From Lutibacter maritimus (GTDB lineage Bacteria; Bacteroidota; Bacteroidia; Flavobacteriales; Flavobacteriaceae), in assembly GCF_900116115.1 (NCBI RefSeq), contig NZ_FOZP01000002.1, positions 143,487 through 207,486 on the forward strand: 64,000 bases of DNA, read 5' to 3'. Position 1 is the first letter of the stretch. Each line of letters begins with the position of its first letter. Below the pieces are notes generated by a model, which did not search any database, was not told the origin of the DNA, and worked only from the letters and a program-made list of their open reading frames with translations. Position numbers and translations under genes: made by a program. Of the stretch, positions 44,770 through 53,544 are shown in pieces.

Positions 44770-44814
44770 CAAATAACCAATGTTAATGTTAATTTAAAGT
44801 TAAGTGGATGTTAT
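44770..44814 (-). promoter_or_regulatory. Pho-box promoter upstream of the porin
   Basis: On the minus strand: ATAAC (44814-44810), 6 nt, TTAAC (44803-44799), 6 nt, TTAAC (44792-44788), 14 nt, TTTG (44773-44770). The predicted start is at GACAAAAACTAATA (44765-44752). The porin ATG is 212 nt further on, after the small frame at 44748. Confidence 0.68.
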
Positions 44815-45016
44815 TTAATAAATAAAGTTTAACGCAAGTAATTTTTAATTTTAAACAAAAATTTACAAACTTATAAAACAAGCTTTTGAATAATGCAAAT
44901 TTTTGAGTGCATTTGAAATATGTATTATATGTTTGATTATCAGTTATTTAAATTACTTTTTAAAAAACTTAATGTAAACTTAACGTTAATTAATTCTTAA
45001 TATAAAGTAAAGAAAC

Positions 45017-45024
45017 TACATTTG
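45017..45024 (+). promoter_or_regulatory. -7 element of the 115-aa secreted protein
   Basis: TACATTTG matches TAnnTTTG, 41 nt before the ATG at 45066. Weak TTAAT/TTAAC units at 44969 and 44980 are in 11-bp phase with it but lack boxes in the two nearest positions. Confidence 0.5.
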
Positions 45025-45065
45025 ATATGTAGTTTAAAATGAGTTAATTATTAATAAAATATATT

Positions 45066-45413
45066 ATGAAAACAGTTGTAAATATTATTTTAATGTTGTT
45101 TTGTGTAGCAGCATTTTCACAAGAGCAAAAGGTTGAATTTAAAAAAGTAGATAATGATTTAATTAAAGCTACCTATTATTTTGCCGATAATAACACAGTA
45201 ATTGAGAGAGAGGGATTTTTTAATAAAAATGAAAAATTACAAGGAATGTGGGTGAGTTATGATGTGCAAGGAAACAAAATAGCTATAGCATATTATAACA
45301 ATGGTAAAAAAGACGGCGTTTGGTCTTATTTTAAAGACGGCAAAGTAAATTTAGTAACTTATGATAACAATAAAATTATAAATGTTGAAGAAAAAATTGT
45401 AGCAGTAAACTAA
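45066..45413 (+). CDS. Small secreted protein with MORN-like/YwqK-type repeats
   Basis: 115 residues. Signal peptide about 1-18 (ending AAFSQ). The mature part has two or three imperfect repeats of the kind GMWVSYDVQGNKIAIAYYNN and DGVWSYFKDGKVNLVTYDNN, seen in MORN-variant and YwqK-type proteins. These are exported or surface-bound in Bacteroidota; their function is generally unknown. It is divergent from the porin region and has its own promoter and terminator. Confidence 0.7.
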   Translation: MKTVVNIILMLFCVAAFSQEQKVEFKKVDNDLIKATYYFADNNTVIEREGFFNKNEKLQGMWVSYDVQGNKIAIAYYNNGKKDGVWSYFKDGKVNLVTYDNNKIINVEEKIVAVN

Positions 45414-45433
45414 CAACTAATTTTCTTTTTTCT

Positions 45434-45466
45434 AAAAAGCAATTCAGTTTTACTGAGTTGCTTTTT
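45434..45466 (+). terminator. Terminator after the MORN-like gene
   Basis: A 14-bp stem with one G-T pair (45434-45447 with 45453-45466), 5-nt loop, T7 tail. It also separates the gene from the convergent metallohydrolase gene. Confidence 0.88.
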
Positions 45467-45483
45467 TTATTTAAAAATATCTT

Positions 45484-46611
45484 TTATTTCCACCATTTTT
45501 CAGAAGGGAAATTACTTTCATCCAAAACAATAGCTTCACCAACTTTTGGTGTTGTTAATTTAATATTTAATTCGTAAGCTTTTTTTGAAGCTCTTACAAT
45601 TGGATCGTCCCAACTATGTAACGCCAAATTAAAACTTCCCCAGTGAATTGGCATAGTTAACTTGCTTTTTACATCAATACTTGCTTGTATGGTTTCTTCT
45701 GGAGTCATATGAATTTGTGACCATTGTTCGTTATATTGTCCGCATTCTAGCATCGCAAAATCAAAAGGACCATATGTTGAGCCAATTTCTTTAAAGTGTT
45801 TTCCATAGCCACTATCGCCACTAAAAAATATATTTGAATTTTCAGATTTCAATACCCAAGAACACCATAAAGTACTGTTTCTATTAGTTATTCCTCGTCC
45901 CGAAAAATGACGTGCAGGAGTTGAAATAAACTCAACGCTATTATAATTTATACGTTCCCACCAATCAAATTCAGTAATTTTTTCTTTTGAAATTCCCCAC
46001 GAAATTAGATGTGCTTTAATACCTAAAGGAACATAAAATTTAGTTACTTTTTCTTTTAACTTAATAATAGAACCATAATCTAAATGATCATAATGATCGT
46101 GAGAAATTAACACGACATCTATTTTTGGTAAAGAATCTATTGATATTGGTAATTCTTTTTGAAACCGTTTTGAACCCAGTAATGGATGTGGTGCAGGAAC
46201 ATCACCTAACATTGGATCAATAAAAATATTTAAACCTTCAAATTCCACAAATGTGGCTGAATGACCAAACCAAGTTATTCTTGGTTTTTGCGGTTTGTTT
46301 TCAAAATAGCTTTTTGTTAACTTTTGCATTGGCAAATCTTTTGAAGGTTTTTTATTATTACCATCTGTAAAAAACTTTGGAATAGTACTCCATTTAAAAC
46401 CTGTATTTTGAACTGTTTTTTCTGAGTTAATAAATGTGCCATTTAAAAAATTTGGAGATTTTCTAATGCGCTCTAAACTTAAGTCTTTTGCACCTGCACC
46501 AAACTGTGGACTTACATTTATAAAAGTGACCCCCACTAAAGTGATGACACCAACAACTGATAATATTCCTATCATAATTCTTTTAATAATTTTAAATATA
46601 TATTTAATCAT
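45484..46611 (-). CDS. Membrane-anchored MBL-fold metallohydrolase (NAPE-PLD/UlaG-like)
   Basis: 375 residues. An N-terminal membrane helix (about 12-32) is followed by a metallo-beta-lactamase domain with the metal motif HDHYDHLD at 171-178 and later GDSGYGKHF and MPIHWGSFNLAL. The order and spacing are like N-acyl-phosphatidylethanolamine phospholipase D relatives. The substrate is unknown. Its ATG overlaps the stop of the SDR gene by one base (TAATG), a sign of translational coupling. Confidence 0.82.
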   Translation of the reverse strand: MIKYIFKIIKRIMIGILSVVGVITLVGVTFINVSPQFGAGAKDLSLERIRKSPNFLNGTFINSEKTVQNTGFKWSTIPKFFTDGNNKKPSKDLPMQKLTKSYFENKPQKPRITWFGHSATFVEFEGLNIFIDPMLGDVPAPHPLLGSKRFQKELPISIDSLPKIDVVLISHDHYDHLDYGSIIKLKEKVTKFYVPLGIKAHLISWGISKEKITEFDWWERINYNSVEFISTPARHFSGRGITNRNSTLWCSWVLKSENSNIFFSGDSGYGKHFKEIGSTYGPFDFAMLECGQYNEQWSQIHMTPEETIQASIDVKSKLTMPIHWGSFNLALHSWDDPIVRASKKAYELNIKLTTPKVGEAIVLDESNFPSEKWWK

Positions 46612-47393
46612 TATTTAACCTCTTGCATTTTACGAACTTGCTTTAATACCATTTTTTTAGGCATAAAAGGTATGAAAGCCATCATTATTTTTTGAGACAA
46701 TGTTAACCCAGAAATAACATCAATTTTTCCTTTTAACATACCGTTATAACCATCTAAAGCTACCGAATATGCAGTGGCTGTTTTTGTAAACATTTCAGTT
46801 TTATCCATACCAGATGTTGCTCCAAATTCACTTTCGGTAGCACCCGGCATTAAATTGGTAACGGTAATATTAGTATCATGTAACTCTTCTGAAAGTGCGT
46901 TTGAAAAAAATGTAACATACGCTTTTGTTGCAAAGTAAACAGCTTGTAGCGGACCAGGCATAAAACTAGCTGTAGATGATGTATTTAATATTTTACCACT
47001 GTTCCGTTTTACAAATTCTGGTAAAAATAAATGTGTTAAAGCTGTTAATGAAGTAACATTTAAGTTAATCATTTCAATTTGTCGCGCTAAATCTAATTCG
47101 TGAAATTTACCTAAAGCTCCAAAACCAGCATTATTTATTAAATAATCTATTTCAATACCTTGTTGTTTTATTTCATTATAAATTTCTTGAGGCGCATTTA
47201 AATTACTTAAATCTTTAGCAATTACAATAACTTTTATATTGTACTGCTTTTCTAAATTGGTTTTAAGTTGATTTAATTTACTTTTATTACGAGCAACAAT
47301 TACTAAATTCCCTCCTTTTGAAGCATGAATAGTAGCTAACTCTTTTCCAATTCCAGTACTTGCGCCTGTTATTAAAGCTGTTTTGGTAATCAT
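46611..47393 (-). CDS. SDR family short-chain dehydrogenase (DltE/YqjQ-like)
   Basis: 260 residues. Cofactor motif TGASTGIG near 9-16, NNAG near 87-90, catalytic Ser/Tyr/Lys in STASF and YFATK. A C-terminal hydrophobic segment (SQKIMMAFIPFMPKKMVLKQ) is typical for membrane-associated SDRs of the YqjQ/DltE type, which act on lipid-like substrates. It is the middle gene of tetR-SDR-metallohydrolase. Confidence 0.85.
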   Translation of the reverse strand: MITKTALITGASTGIGKELATIHASKGGNLVIVARNKSKLNQLKTNLEKQYNIKVIVIAKDLSNLNAPQEIYNEIKQQGIEIDYLINNAGFGALGKFHELDLARQIEMINLNVTSLTALTHLFLPEFVKRNSGKILNTSSTASFMPGPLQAVYFATKAYVTFFSNALSEELHDTNITVTNLMPGATESEFGATSGMDKTEMFTKTATAYSVALDGYNGMLKGKIDVISGLTLSQKIMMAFIPFMPKKMVLKQVRKMQEVK

Positions 47394-47419
47394 AATATTA
47401 TGTTGTTTTTTGATTAAAC

Positions 47420-47433
47420 TGACTATTTACTCA
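47420..47433 (-). promoter_or_regulatory. Weak second TetR half-palindrome before the SDR gene
   Basis: TGACTATTTACTCA resembles the TGACT...AGTCA operator at 48023 with one mismatch in an arm. It lies 27 nt before the SDR start codon. Confidence 0.25.
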
Positions 47434-47452
47434 ATACAATGTTCAAATTTTT

Positions 47453-48016
47453 TTATGCTTTTAAATAATTATAATACATTTCCCAAGCTTGTTCTATAAA
47501 TACTTGATCGTTTCTTTTTTCAGGAAATTGCGTTAAATAAGTAATCATAGACGTAATTAAACCAAACATAGTACCCATAATAAAATGAGTATCCATATTT
47601 TTAATCAACTCTTTATTAATGTATTGTTGAATTAAACTATTGAATAGTTCATACTTTTCAATAATTTCAGGATGACTTTTTACTCTTACAGAACAACTTG
47701 TATTGTCTAATTGTAATAAAAACTTGAATTTCAAATCGTTATCCAACCCCCAATTCCAAGAATTTGACCAGATTAAACGCAATTTTCCAAGATCAGCATT
47801 TATTTTATCTAAATTATTTAATATAGTAGCAGTAAATTCCTTTTTTATGGAAACATATAATTCATCAATTAAATCATCTTTGGTTTTAAAATAATGAAAT
47901 AAAATTCCTGCACTAACACCCGCTTCTTTTGAAATTGCTGATGTTGGAGTAGCATGTAAACCTCTTTCAACAAAAAGTTTGGTTGCTGCTTCTAATAATA
48001 ATTCTCGTTTGTCCAT
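47453..48016 (-). CDS. TetR/AcrR family transcriptional repressor
   Basis: 187 residues. The N-terminal helix-turn-helix reads LLLEAATKLFVERG, then TPTSAISKEAGVSAGILFHYFKT in two parts (about 22-44), typical for TetR. The C-terminal ligand domain is unassigned. The gene is first in an operon with the SDR and metallohydrolase genes (59 nt gap) and has a palindromic operator over its own transcription start, so it most likely represses the operon. Confidence 0.92.
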   Translation of the reverse strand: MDKRELLLEAATKLFVERGLHATPTSAISKEAGVSAGILFHYFKTKDDLIDELYVSIKKEFTATILNNLDKINADLGKLRLIWSNSWNWGLDNDLKFKFLLQLDNTSCSVRVKSHPEIIEKYELFNSLIQQYINKELIKNMDTHFIMGTMFGLITSMITYLTQFPEKRNDQVFIEQAWEMYYNYLKA

Positions 48017-48022
48017 TTTAAA

Positions 48023-48069
48023 TTGACTAATCAGTCAACAAATGTATTGCATTTTTTTAAATCTCCAAA
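48023..48069 (-). promoter_or_regulatory. Promoter and operator of the tetR operon
   Basis: On the minus strand: -33 TTTG (48069-48066), exactly 19 nt, -7 TACATTTG (48046-48039), directly followed by the palindrome TTGACT-AATC-AGTCAA in plus orientation (48023-48038). The operator covers the predicted transcription start. This is a textbook Bacteroidetes promoter with an autorepression site. Confidence 0.75.
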
Positions 48070-48084
48070 TAATTATAAAAAAAA

Positions 48085-49218
48085 TTAATTTTCTGTCTTG
48101 GTATAGAGAACGTTTCGTTCTTTTAAATAGTCAAAAATAAAGTTGAAACAATTTTCATGTTTTCCTACAAGTTCTGGTGGAAAAACACCTTTTTCATTGA
48201 AAATATTGTTTAAAATTAAATTTACGGCAGCAGTTGCTGTATAACCTGTGGTTCTTGCCATAGATGAAGTGTTGGTTTTATGGCAATATTCATCGTGTAA
48301 ATTATATACAACTTTTTTAAAACGACCATTTTCATCAAAACCATCTAAAGAAATACGCATCACAGTAATCTCTTCTTCGTTATTTTCTAGTTTCCATTCA
48401 TTAAATAAAATAGCTGATGAAATTTCTAATGGAATTACTTTTTTGCCATTAACTTTTATAGGTTCATTATTAAAAAATCCGCTTGCTTTTAAAACTTTAA
48501 TATACTCTACGTGATTAGGATATCTCAAGGTTTTTTCTTTCATATTTAAAATATGTGGCATTGTATAAATAATAGATCGCAAACCATCTGAGTTAAAAGC
48601 TTCTAATGTTCCTACTTTATCAAATTCAACAAATTCGCAATCTGAAAGCGCTTCTTTAACTACAATATTTCCATTTTCAATATAACGTGCAGGTCGCGTA
48701 TATTCTTCAATTACATCAATAGGAGAAAAAGGTGCTTTATAGCTAAATGGCCATTTTTTAACTTTAGGTAAACCGCCAACCAAACATTCAAAATCGGTTA
48801 ATTTTAGTTTTTCATTGTAATACCCTAAAATAATATTTCCAACTCCTGGAGCAACACCACAATCTACAATTGCTGTGACATTATTTTTTTTTGCAAGATC
48901 ATTTAGTTCTAGAGCATTTTCTGAAAAAAATGAAATGTCAACAACATCTTTTTTAGTTTCAATAATAGCTTTTAAAGTTTGGTAACCTAAAAATCCTGGA
49001 ACGGCACAAACAACTAAATCAAACTGCTTAATTGTTTTTTGAAGTTCATCTATGTTTAAAAAATCAAGAATTATGGTGTTTAAATCGCCGCATTTTTTTA
49101 ACACTTTGTACAATGCTTTTTTGTTAAAATCTGCAATAGAAACATCATATTTTTTTGATAAGTCAATAGCCATTGCGCTACCAACCATTCCGGCACCTAA
49201 AACAAGTATTTTGCTCAT
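48085..49218 (-). CDS. Saccharopine dehydrogenase-like NAD(P)-dependent enzyme
   Basis: 377 residues. Rossmann motif LVLGAGMVGSA (5-15), then the saccharopine dehydrogenase pattern VVDISFFSENALEL and DCGVAPGVGNIILGYY. The family includes LYS9-type glutamate-forming saccharopine dehydrogenase, used in lysine breakdown, and carboxynorspermidine synthase. The length and the GVAPG motif favour the LYS9/lysine-degradation type. No lysine-pathway neighbour is present, so the substrate is inferred. Confidence 0.8.
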   Translation of the reverse strand: MSKILVLGAGMVGSAMAIDLSKKYDVSIADFNKKALYKVLKKCGDLNTIILDFLNIDELQKTIKQFDLVVCAVPGFLGYQTLKAIIETKKDVVDISFFSENALELNDLAKKNNVTAIVDCGVAPGVGNIILGYYNEKLKLTDFECLVGGLPKVKKWPFSYKAPFSPIDVIEEYTRPARYIENGNIVVKEALSDCEFVEFDKVGTLEAFNSDGLRSIIYTMPHILNMKEKTLRYPNHVEYIKVLKASGFFNNEPIKVNGKKVIPLEISSAILFNEWKLENNEEEITVMRISLDGFDENGRFKKVVYNLHDEYCHKTNTSSMARTTGYTATAAVNLILNNIFNEKGVFPPELVGKHENCFNFIFDYLKERNVLYTKTEN

Positions 49219-49327
49219 AAAAGAAATATTAAAAATAAAAATTTGAATTTAAAATTCTTGCTGAAGATGTAAGAATTTAGTAACTAAAATTACAATATAT
49301 TTTGACAAAAGAAACCATTTTGTTCAA

Positions 49328-50056
49328 TTAAAAAAACACAAATTTGAAAAATGTAATTACTCCAGTTACAAGTATTAATATTAATACAATAAGTTTAAAT
49401 TTTTCTTGTGAAATATGATTTAAAATTAATTTACCTATATAAGTTCCTGATATACTTGTAATTAATAAAATTGGAATTAAATACAAATCGTGATTATGAA
49501 CATAACCGTTTAAATAATAAATAACGCTTCGGCTAGCATCAATTCCTAAATCTATTATGGCAGAAGTTGCAATAAATGTTTGAATTGATAAATTAAAAGA
49601 AGTCAAAGTAATCCCTCTAATTGCACCTCCAGTTCCAACAATACCGGCAATTAAACCTGAAAAAATACCACCAAAAATAGAATTTCTGATAGTTGGTTTA
49701 ATGGAAAAATTCTTAAAAATTATAAATCCTAAACTTATTATAATTAAAAAAATAGCTAATAGTATTTCTAATAGTACTGTTTGAAAAAACTTACTAATAT
49801 AGGCTCCAATCATTACAAAAATAACAGCAGGAATACCAACCCAAATAACCAAATTTTTATCAAAACCTTTTCTAAAAAATGCAATTTTAGTAATATTGCT
49901 TGATACGTGAAATATGGCGGTGATTCCTAAAACCGAATGAAAATCTAGAAAAAAACTGGCTATTGGCACAAAAAATAGCGAAGAACCAAATCCGCCAATG
50001 GTTCCAAATATTTCAGCAATTAGTGCTAATAAAATAAATAATAGTAAATAATCCAA
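49328..50056 (-). CDS. TauE/SafE (TSUP) family permease
   Basis: 242 residues with eight predicted membrane helices and the duplicated family pattern EIFGTIGGFGSSLFFVP (near the N-terminus) and AGIVGTGGAIRGIT (mid-protein). Members export or import sulfite, sulfonates or related anions. The substrate is not evident. It is a stand-alone gene, 49 nt from the end region of the TonB receptor on the same strand. Confidence 0.87.
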   Translation of the reverse strand: MDYLLLFILLALIAEIFGTIGGFGSSLFFVPIASFFLDFHSVLGITAIFHVSSNITKIAFFRKGFDKNLVIWVGIPAVIFVMIGAYISKFFQTVLLEILLAIFLIIISLGFIIFKNFSIKPTIRNSIFGGIFSGLIAGIVGTGGAIRGITLTSFNLSIQTFIATSAIIDLGIDASRSVIYYLNGYVHNHDLYLIPILLITSISGTYIGKLILNHISQEKFKLIVLILILVTGVITFFKFVFF

Positions 50057-50105
50057 AATGCTTTAACTGAAACTTCAATTAAAGTTACAATAAAAGTACA
50101 AGCAA

Positions 50106-52616
50106 CTAAAAATTAATTCTTAAAGAAACATTAGGCGTAAACTCCATAGATTTAACAGTAATTTCTGTGGCTTTTGTAGTATCGGTTTTATCAACAACAT
50201 AATATACATCTAAATCTTTTCTTTTATTAAGTGCATTTAAAACCCCTAATTTTATGGTTGATTGTATTTTTTTAAAATCTAAAAATTGGTAGTTTACGGA
50301 AAAGTCTAGCCGATTATATGATTTTAATCGTTCGCTGTTTAGCATATTGTAATTAACGGTTACAGATCCATTATTTTCAATAGTTTGATTTTGATTATTA
50401 ATTGTAGTATACGGTTTTCCCGATTTTAAAATACCACTAATAGAAGTACTCAAATACTTATTAAAATAATAATTTAAACCGAGGGTTGATGAGTGCCTAA
50501 TATCATTATTACTCGGAAAATAATTTTGATTTAGCTGTTTGTAAAATAAATCACTTTTACTAAAAGTATAGGCAATCCAAAAATCTGCTTTTTTTGTTTT
50601 TTTGTTCAACAATATTTCAATGCCTTTCGATTTTTGTTCACCACTTAATCTTTTGTTTATTACTTGATTTTGAAAACCTTGACCTGATATTAATATACCA
50701 TCAATAGTTTTATAAAATACGCTTAAATCGATTAAAAGATTATTTTTTTTATATGTTCCTCCAACAGAAAATTGATTGCTTTTTACTAGTGGAATAGTTT
50801 CATCAGCAATAACCCAACGTCTGGTTTCAACACCTAAAAAATCATCTAAATAGTCAATTACTTGTGAAGTATTTTGCGATTTATTTTCAAATTGAGCATT
50901 TAAACTCATAGTTTTATCTAGCGAATAACTCAAATTTAATCGTGGTTCAATAGAGGTTTCATTTATTTTACTAAAATAGTTGAAACTTATACCTGAGCGT
51001 AAAAACCAATTATTATTTTGGTAATTAACTTCAGCAAAAGCAGCGTGATTTAGTATTACATTTTTTTCAATTCTATTATACAACGGAATATTAACATACG
51101 TTTTGTTTAATACGCCCGTTTCATTTAATTGATAACCTGTTTCAAAACTTAAATTTTTATTAAAAAGATATTTTAGAGAGGTTTTAATAGAATTTTCAAG
51201 CACTTCGTTTTCGTGATTTACAAACTGCTCTTGATTGTTTTGATAATTGTTAGAAAACAACGAATATTTTGAATAATAACTTGAAACCGAAGCATTCATT
51301 TTTTCATTTACTTTAAAATCATAATGAACTCCAATTGCATCTGAATTTTGATTTATTTTATCAGTTAAATTGTTGTTATTAAACTCATTATAATCAAGAT
51401 TGTTGTTTATTTTTATGTAATTGACTTTTATTGAACTAAATTTTGTAGGTGTATATAATACGCTCACATTTACATCATAAAAGTTAAAATTAGAATTAGA
51501 TTGATTATTGTTTATAGCGGTATTTTGAAATGTTTTATTAAAATATGATTTATAAGTTGGTGTGTTAAACCAATTATTATTAGAGTTTCTAAAGGACGTT
51601 TTTAATTCAATTTTATTGGAAATTGGAATGTTAAAAAAAGCATCATAATAAATAAAATTTGAACCTGCTCCACCGCTAAAATTATCAGAAATTGTTGCGT
51701 TAGTTTCTAATAACATAGTGCTAGAAACACCACCAATATATTTGGCACTTGTGCCATTTTTAATAATTGAAATTTTTTTAGTTAAGTTGGGATTGATGGC
51801 TGAAATAAGTCCAAAAAAATGCGTTGGATTGTACATTTTAATATAATCCCAATAAATAACATTTTGATCGCTTACTCCATTTCTTACATTTATATTTGAA
51901 ATAGATTCGTTTGGACTTTCAATACCTGGAAGAATTTGAGATGTTTGCAACAAATCTGGCTCTACTTGTCCGGAAAGTGTATTAAACGATTTTGTATCTA
52001 AACTAATAGTTCCATCGTTAGATTTTGATAAGTTTTTGGTGATATAATTTTGAATAAAAACTTCTGTTAGTTCAACTTCATCTTCAAACAATATAATAGT
52101 TACACAATTTAAATTTGGAGCAATTAATTCATTTACATTTTTTTTAAGGGTAGCAAAGCCCAAATATCGAAACTCAATAATATCTGTAATTTTTAAATTT
52201 TCTAAAACAAATTCTCCACTATCTTTAGAAACTGTTCCGTAAAATTTACCTGAAATTAAGATTGACACATTGCTAATGGGTTTGGATTCTTTATTAAGTA
52301 TAAAACCGCAAACTTTTATGTTTTCTAATTTCGGAGCAATAGAAATAAACCGATCATCAATTTTTTCAGCTACCAAAAGCGTATGCATATTTATGTAAAT
52401 TAACGCTTCATTTAAGGTTGTTGAAGTTGAAATTTTTTGTTGAAGTTGAATATTTTCAATACTTGTAATTGCGTAGGAAAACTTAACATCAAACTTTGTT
52501 TCAAGCTGTTGTATTTCTTGTAAAAAAGAAAAACTTTGCTGTGCGTTTACTTTTAAAAAGCAAGTGATAAAAATAAATAGCGTTATCCAAAATTTATTTT
52601 GATAAAACAATTTCAT
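50106..52616 (-). CDS. TonB-dependent receptor with N-terminal STN signalling domain
   Basis: 836 residues. Signal peptide about 1-25, STN domain about 27-95 (SFLQEIQQLETKFDVKFSY, then LNEALIYINMHTLLVAEKID), CarboxypepD_reg-like domain about 100-175, plug about 200-310 and barrel to the C-terminal MEFTPNVSLRINF. The STN domain is what transmits ligand binding to a FecR-type anti-sigma factor. Its start overlaps the fecR-like gene by 23 nt. Substrate unknown. Confidence 0.9.
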   Translation of the reverse strand: MKLFYQNKFWITLFIFITCFLKVNAQQSFSFLQEIQQLETKFDVKFSYAITSIENIQLQQKISTSTTLNEALIYINMHTLLVAEKIDDRFISIAPKLENIKVCGFILNKESKPISNVSILISGKFYGTVSKDSGEFVLENLKITDIIEFRYLGFATLKKNVNELIAPNLNCVTIILFEDEVELTEVFIQNYITKNLSKSNDGTISLDTKSFNTLSGQVEPDLLQTSQILPGIESPNESISNINVRNGVSDQNVIYWDYIKMYNPTHFFGLISAINPNLTKKISIIKNGTSAKYIGGVSSTMLLETNATISDNFSGGAGSNFIYYDAFFNIPISNKIELKTSFRNSNNNWFNTPTYKSYFNKTFQNTAINNNQSNSNFNFYDVNVSVLYTPTKFSSIKVNYIKINNNLDYNEFNNNNLTDKINQNSDAIGVHYDFKVNEKMNASVSSYYSKYSLFSNNYQNNQEQFVNHENEVLENSIKTSLKYLFNKNLSFETGYQLNETGVLNKTYVNIPLYNRIEKNVILNHAAFAEVNYQNNNWFLRSGISFNYFSKINETSIEPRLNLSYSLDKTMSLNAQFENKSQNTSQVIDYLDDFLGVETRRWVIADETIPLVKSNQFSVGGTYKKNNLLIDLSVFYKTIDGILISGQGFQNQVINKRLSGEQKSKGIEILLNKKTKKADFWIAYTFSKSDLFYKQLNQNYFPSNNDIRHSSTLGLNYYFNKYLSTSISGILKSGKPYTTINNQNQTIENNGSVTVNYNMLNSERLKSYNRLDFSVNYQFLDFKKIQSTIKLGVLNALNKRKDLDVYYVVDKTDTTKATEITVKSMEFTPNVSLRINF

Positions 52617-53502
52617 TATCTTTTATTTGGTAGTTGATATTAAAAGGTAATGTAATAGATTTAAGAGCTGTTTCCAAATTGTTATTATTAAATCCTCCAG
52701 TAAAAAGCTCTCCGGTATCTATATTGTTAGTTATAATTTTCACATTAAACTGTCGTTCAAACTCGGCTAAAACCTCATCATAAATTTCTTGGTTAAAATA
52801 ACTTTCATTGTTTAACCATAAAGGTTCATTTAGGCTTGTGTTATTAATTTTAATAAGTTTGTTGTTGTTTACAAGTTGAACACCTTCACCTTTTGTTAAA
52901 ATAATTTTATCAGTCCCGTGTTTTACTTCTACGCGACCTTCATAACAAAAAACATTGAATGCTTTTTCTCTGTTTTTTACATTAAATTTTGTTCCTAAAA
53001 CCTGTACGGAACCTTGACTTGTATTTACCGTAAAAGAACTTCCTTTTTTAACCTTAAAATAAGCTTCTCCTTCTAATTCTAATTCTCTATTTTTTAAAAA
53101 CGATTTAGCATAAGTTATGGTTGAAACAGCATTTAAATCAACAATAGATTCATCGGGCAATGTAAATGATTTATTTTCAGCATAATTGGTTTTTAAAGTT
53201 GTTTGACTGTTATTTAATAGAAAATAAGAAACGGCAACTAACAATGCAATACTTGCTGCTACTTTAAAAATAAAGTTGTTTTTTAATGAAATTACCTGTG
53301 GTTTTTTCTTAGTTCTAGTTTTAATTCGAGCTTTAAAATCTTTTAATGCAACCTCTTCATTGATAGAAGTTAGTTTAATTTTAGAACCTGTTTCAACAAT
53401 ATCTTTATATAACGTATAGTCGTCGGTAGTTTGAAAAGCTGAGAATTCTTCTTCAGACATTTCATTATTTAACCATTTTGATATGTTTTTACTATTTTTC
53501 AT
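52594..53502 (-). CDS. FecR family anti-sigma factor
   Basis: 302 residues. Cytoplasmic N-terminus (about 1-75, including ISKWLNNEMSEEEFSAFQ), one membrane helix about 80-100 (FKVAASIALLVAVSYFLL), then the periplasmic FecR domain (FTLPDESIVDLNAVSTITY, VQVLGTKFNVKNREKAFNV) and a C-terminal STN-like domain. It holds the ECF sigma factor until the receptor signals. The predicted ECF promoter at 53514-53539 would start transcription about 4 nt before the ATG, so the mRNA may be nearly leaderless. Confidence 0.93.
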   Translation of the reverse strand: MKNSKNISKWLNNEMSEEEFSAFQTTDDYTLYKDIVETGSKIKLTSINEEVALKDFKARIKTRTKKKPQVISLKNNFIFKVAASIALLVAVSYFLLNNSQTTLKTNYAENKSFTLPDESIVDLNAVSTITYAKSFLKNRELELEGEAYFKVKKGSSFTVNTSQGSVQVLGTKFNVKNREKAFNVFCYEGRVEVKHGTDKIILTKGEGVQLVNNNKLIKINNTSLNEPLWLNNESYFNQEIYDEVLAEFERQFNVKIITNNIDTGELFTGGFNNNNLETALKSITLPFNINYQIKDNEIVLSK

Positions 53503-53513
53503 ACTATATATAT

Positions 53514-53539
53514 GACAACCAAATTTAGCTTTACCCTAC
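53514..53539 (-). promoter_or_regulatory. ECF-sigma-type promoter of fecR-like/TonB receptor genes
   Basis: On the minus strand: GTAGGGTA (53539-53532), 12 nt, GTTGTC (53519-53514). The same two elements with the same spacing occur at 54132-54157 in front of the DUF4382 gene. It lies in the 42-nt gap between the sigma and fecR-like genes. Confidence 0.7.
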
Positions 53540-53544
53540 TTTAA

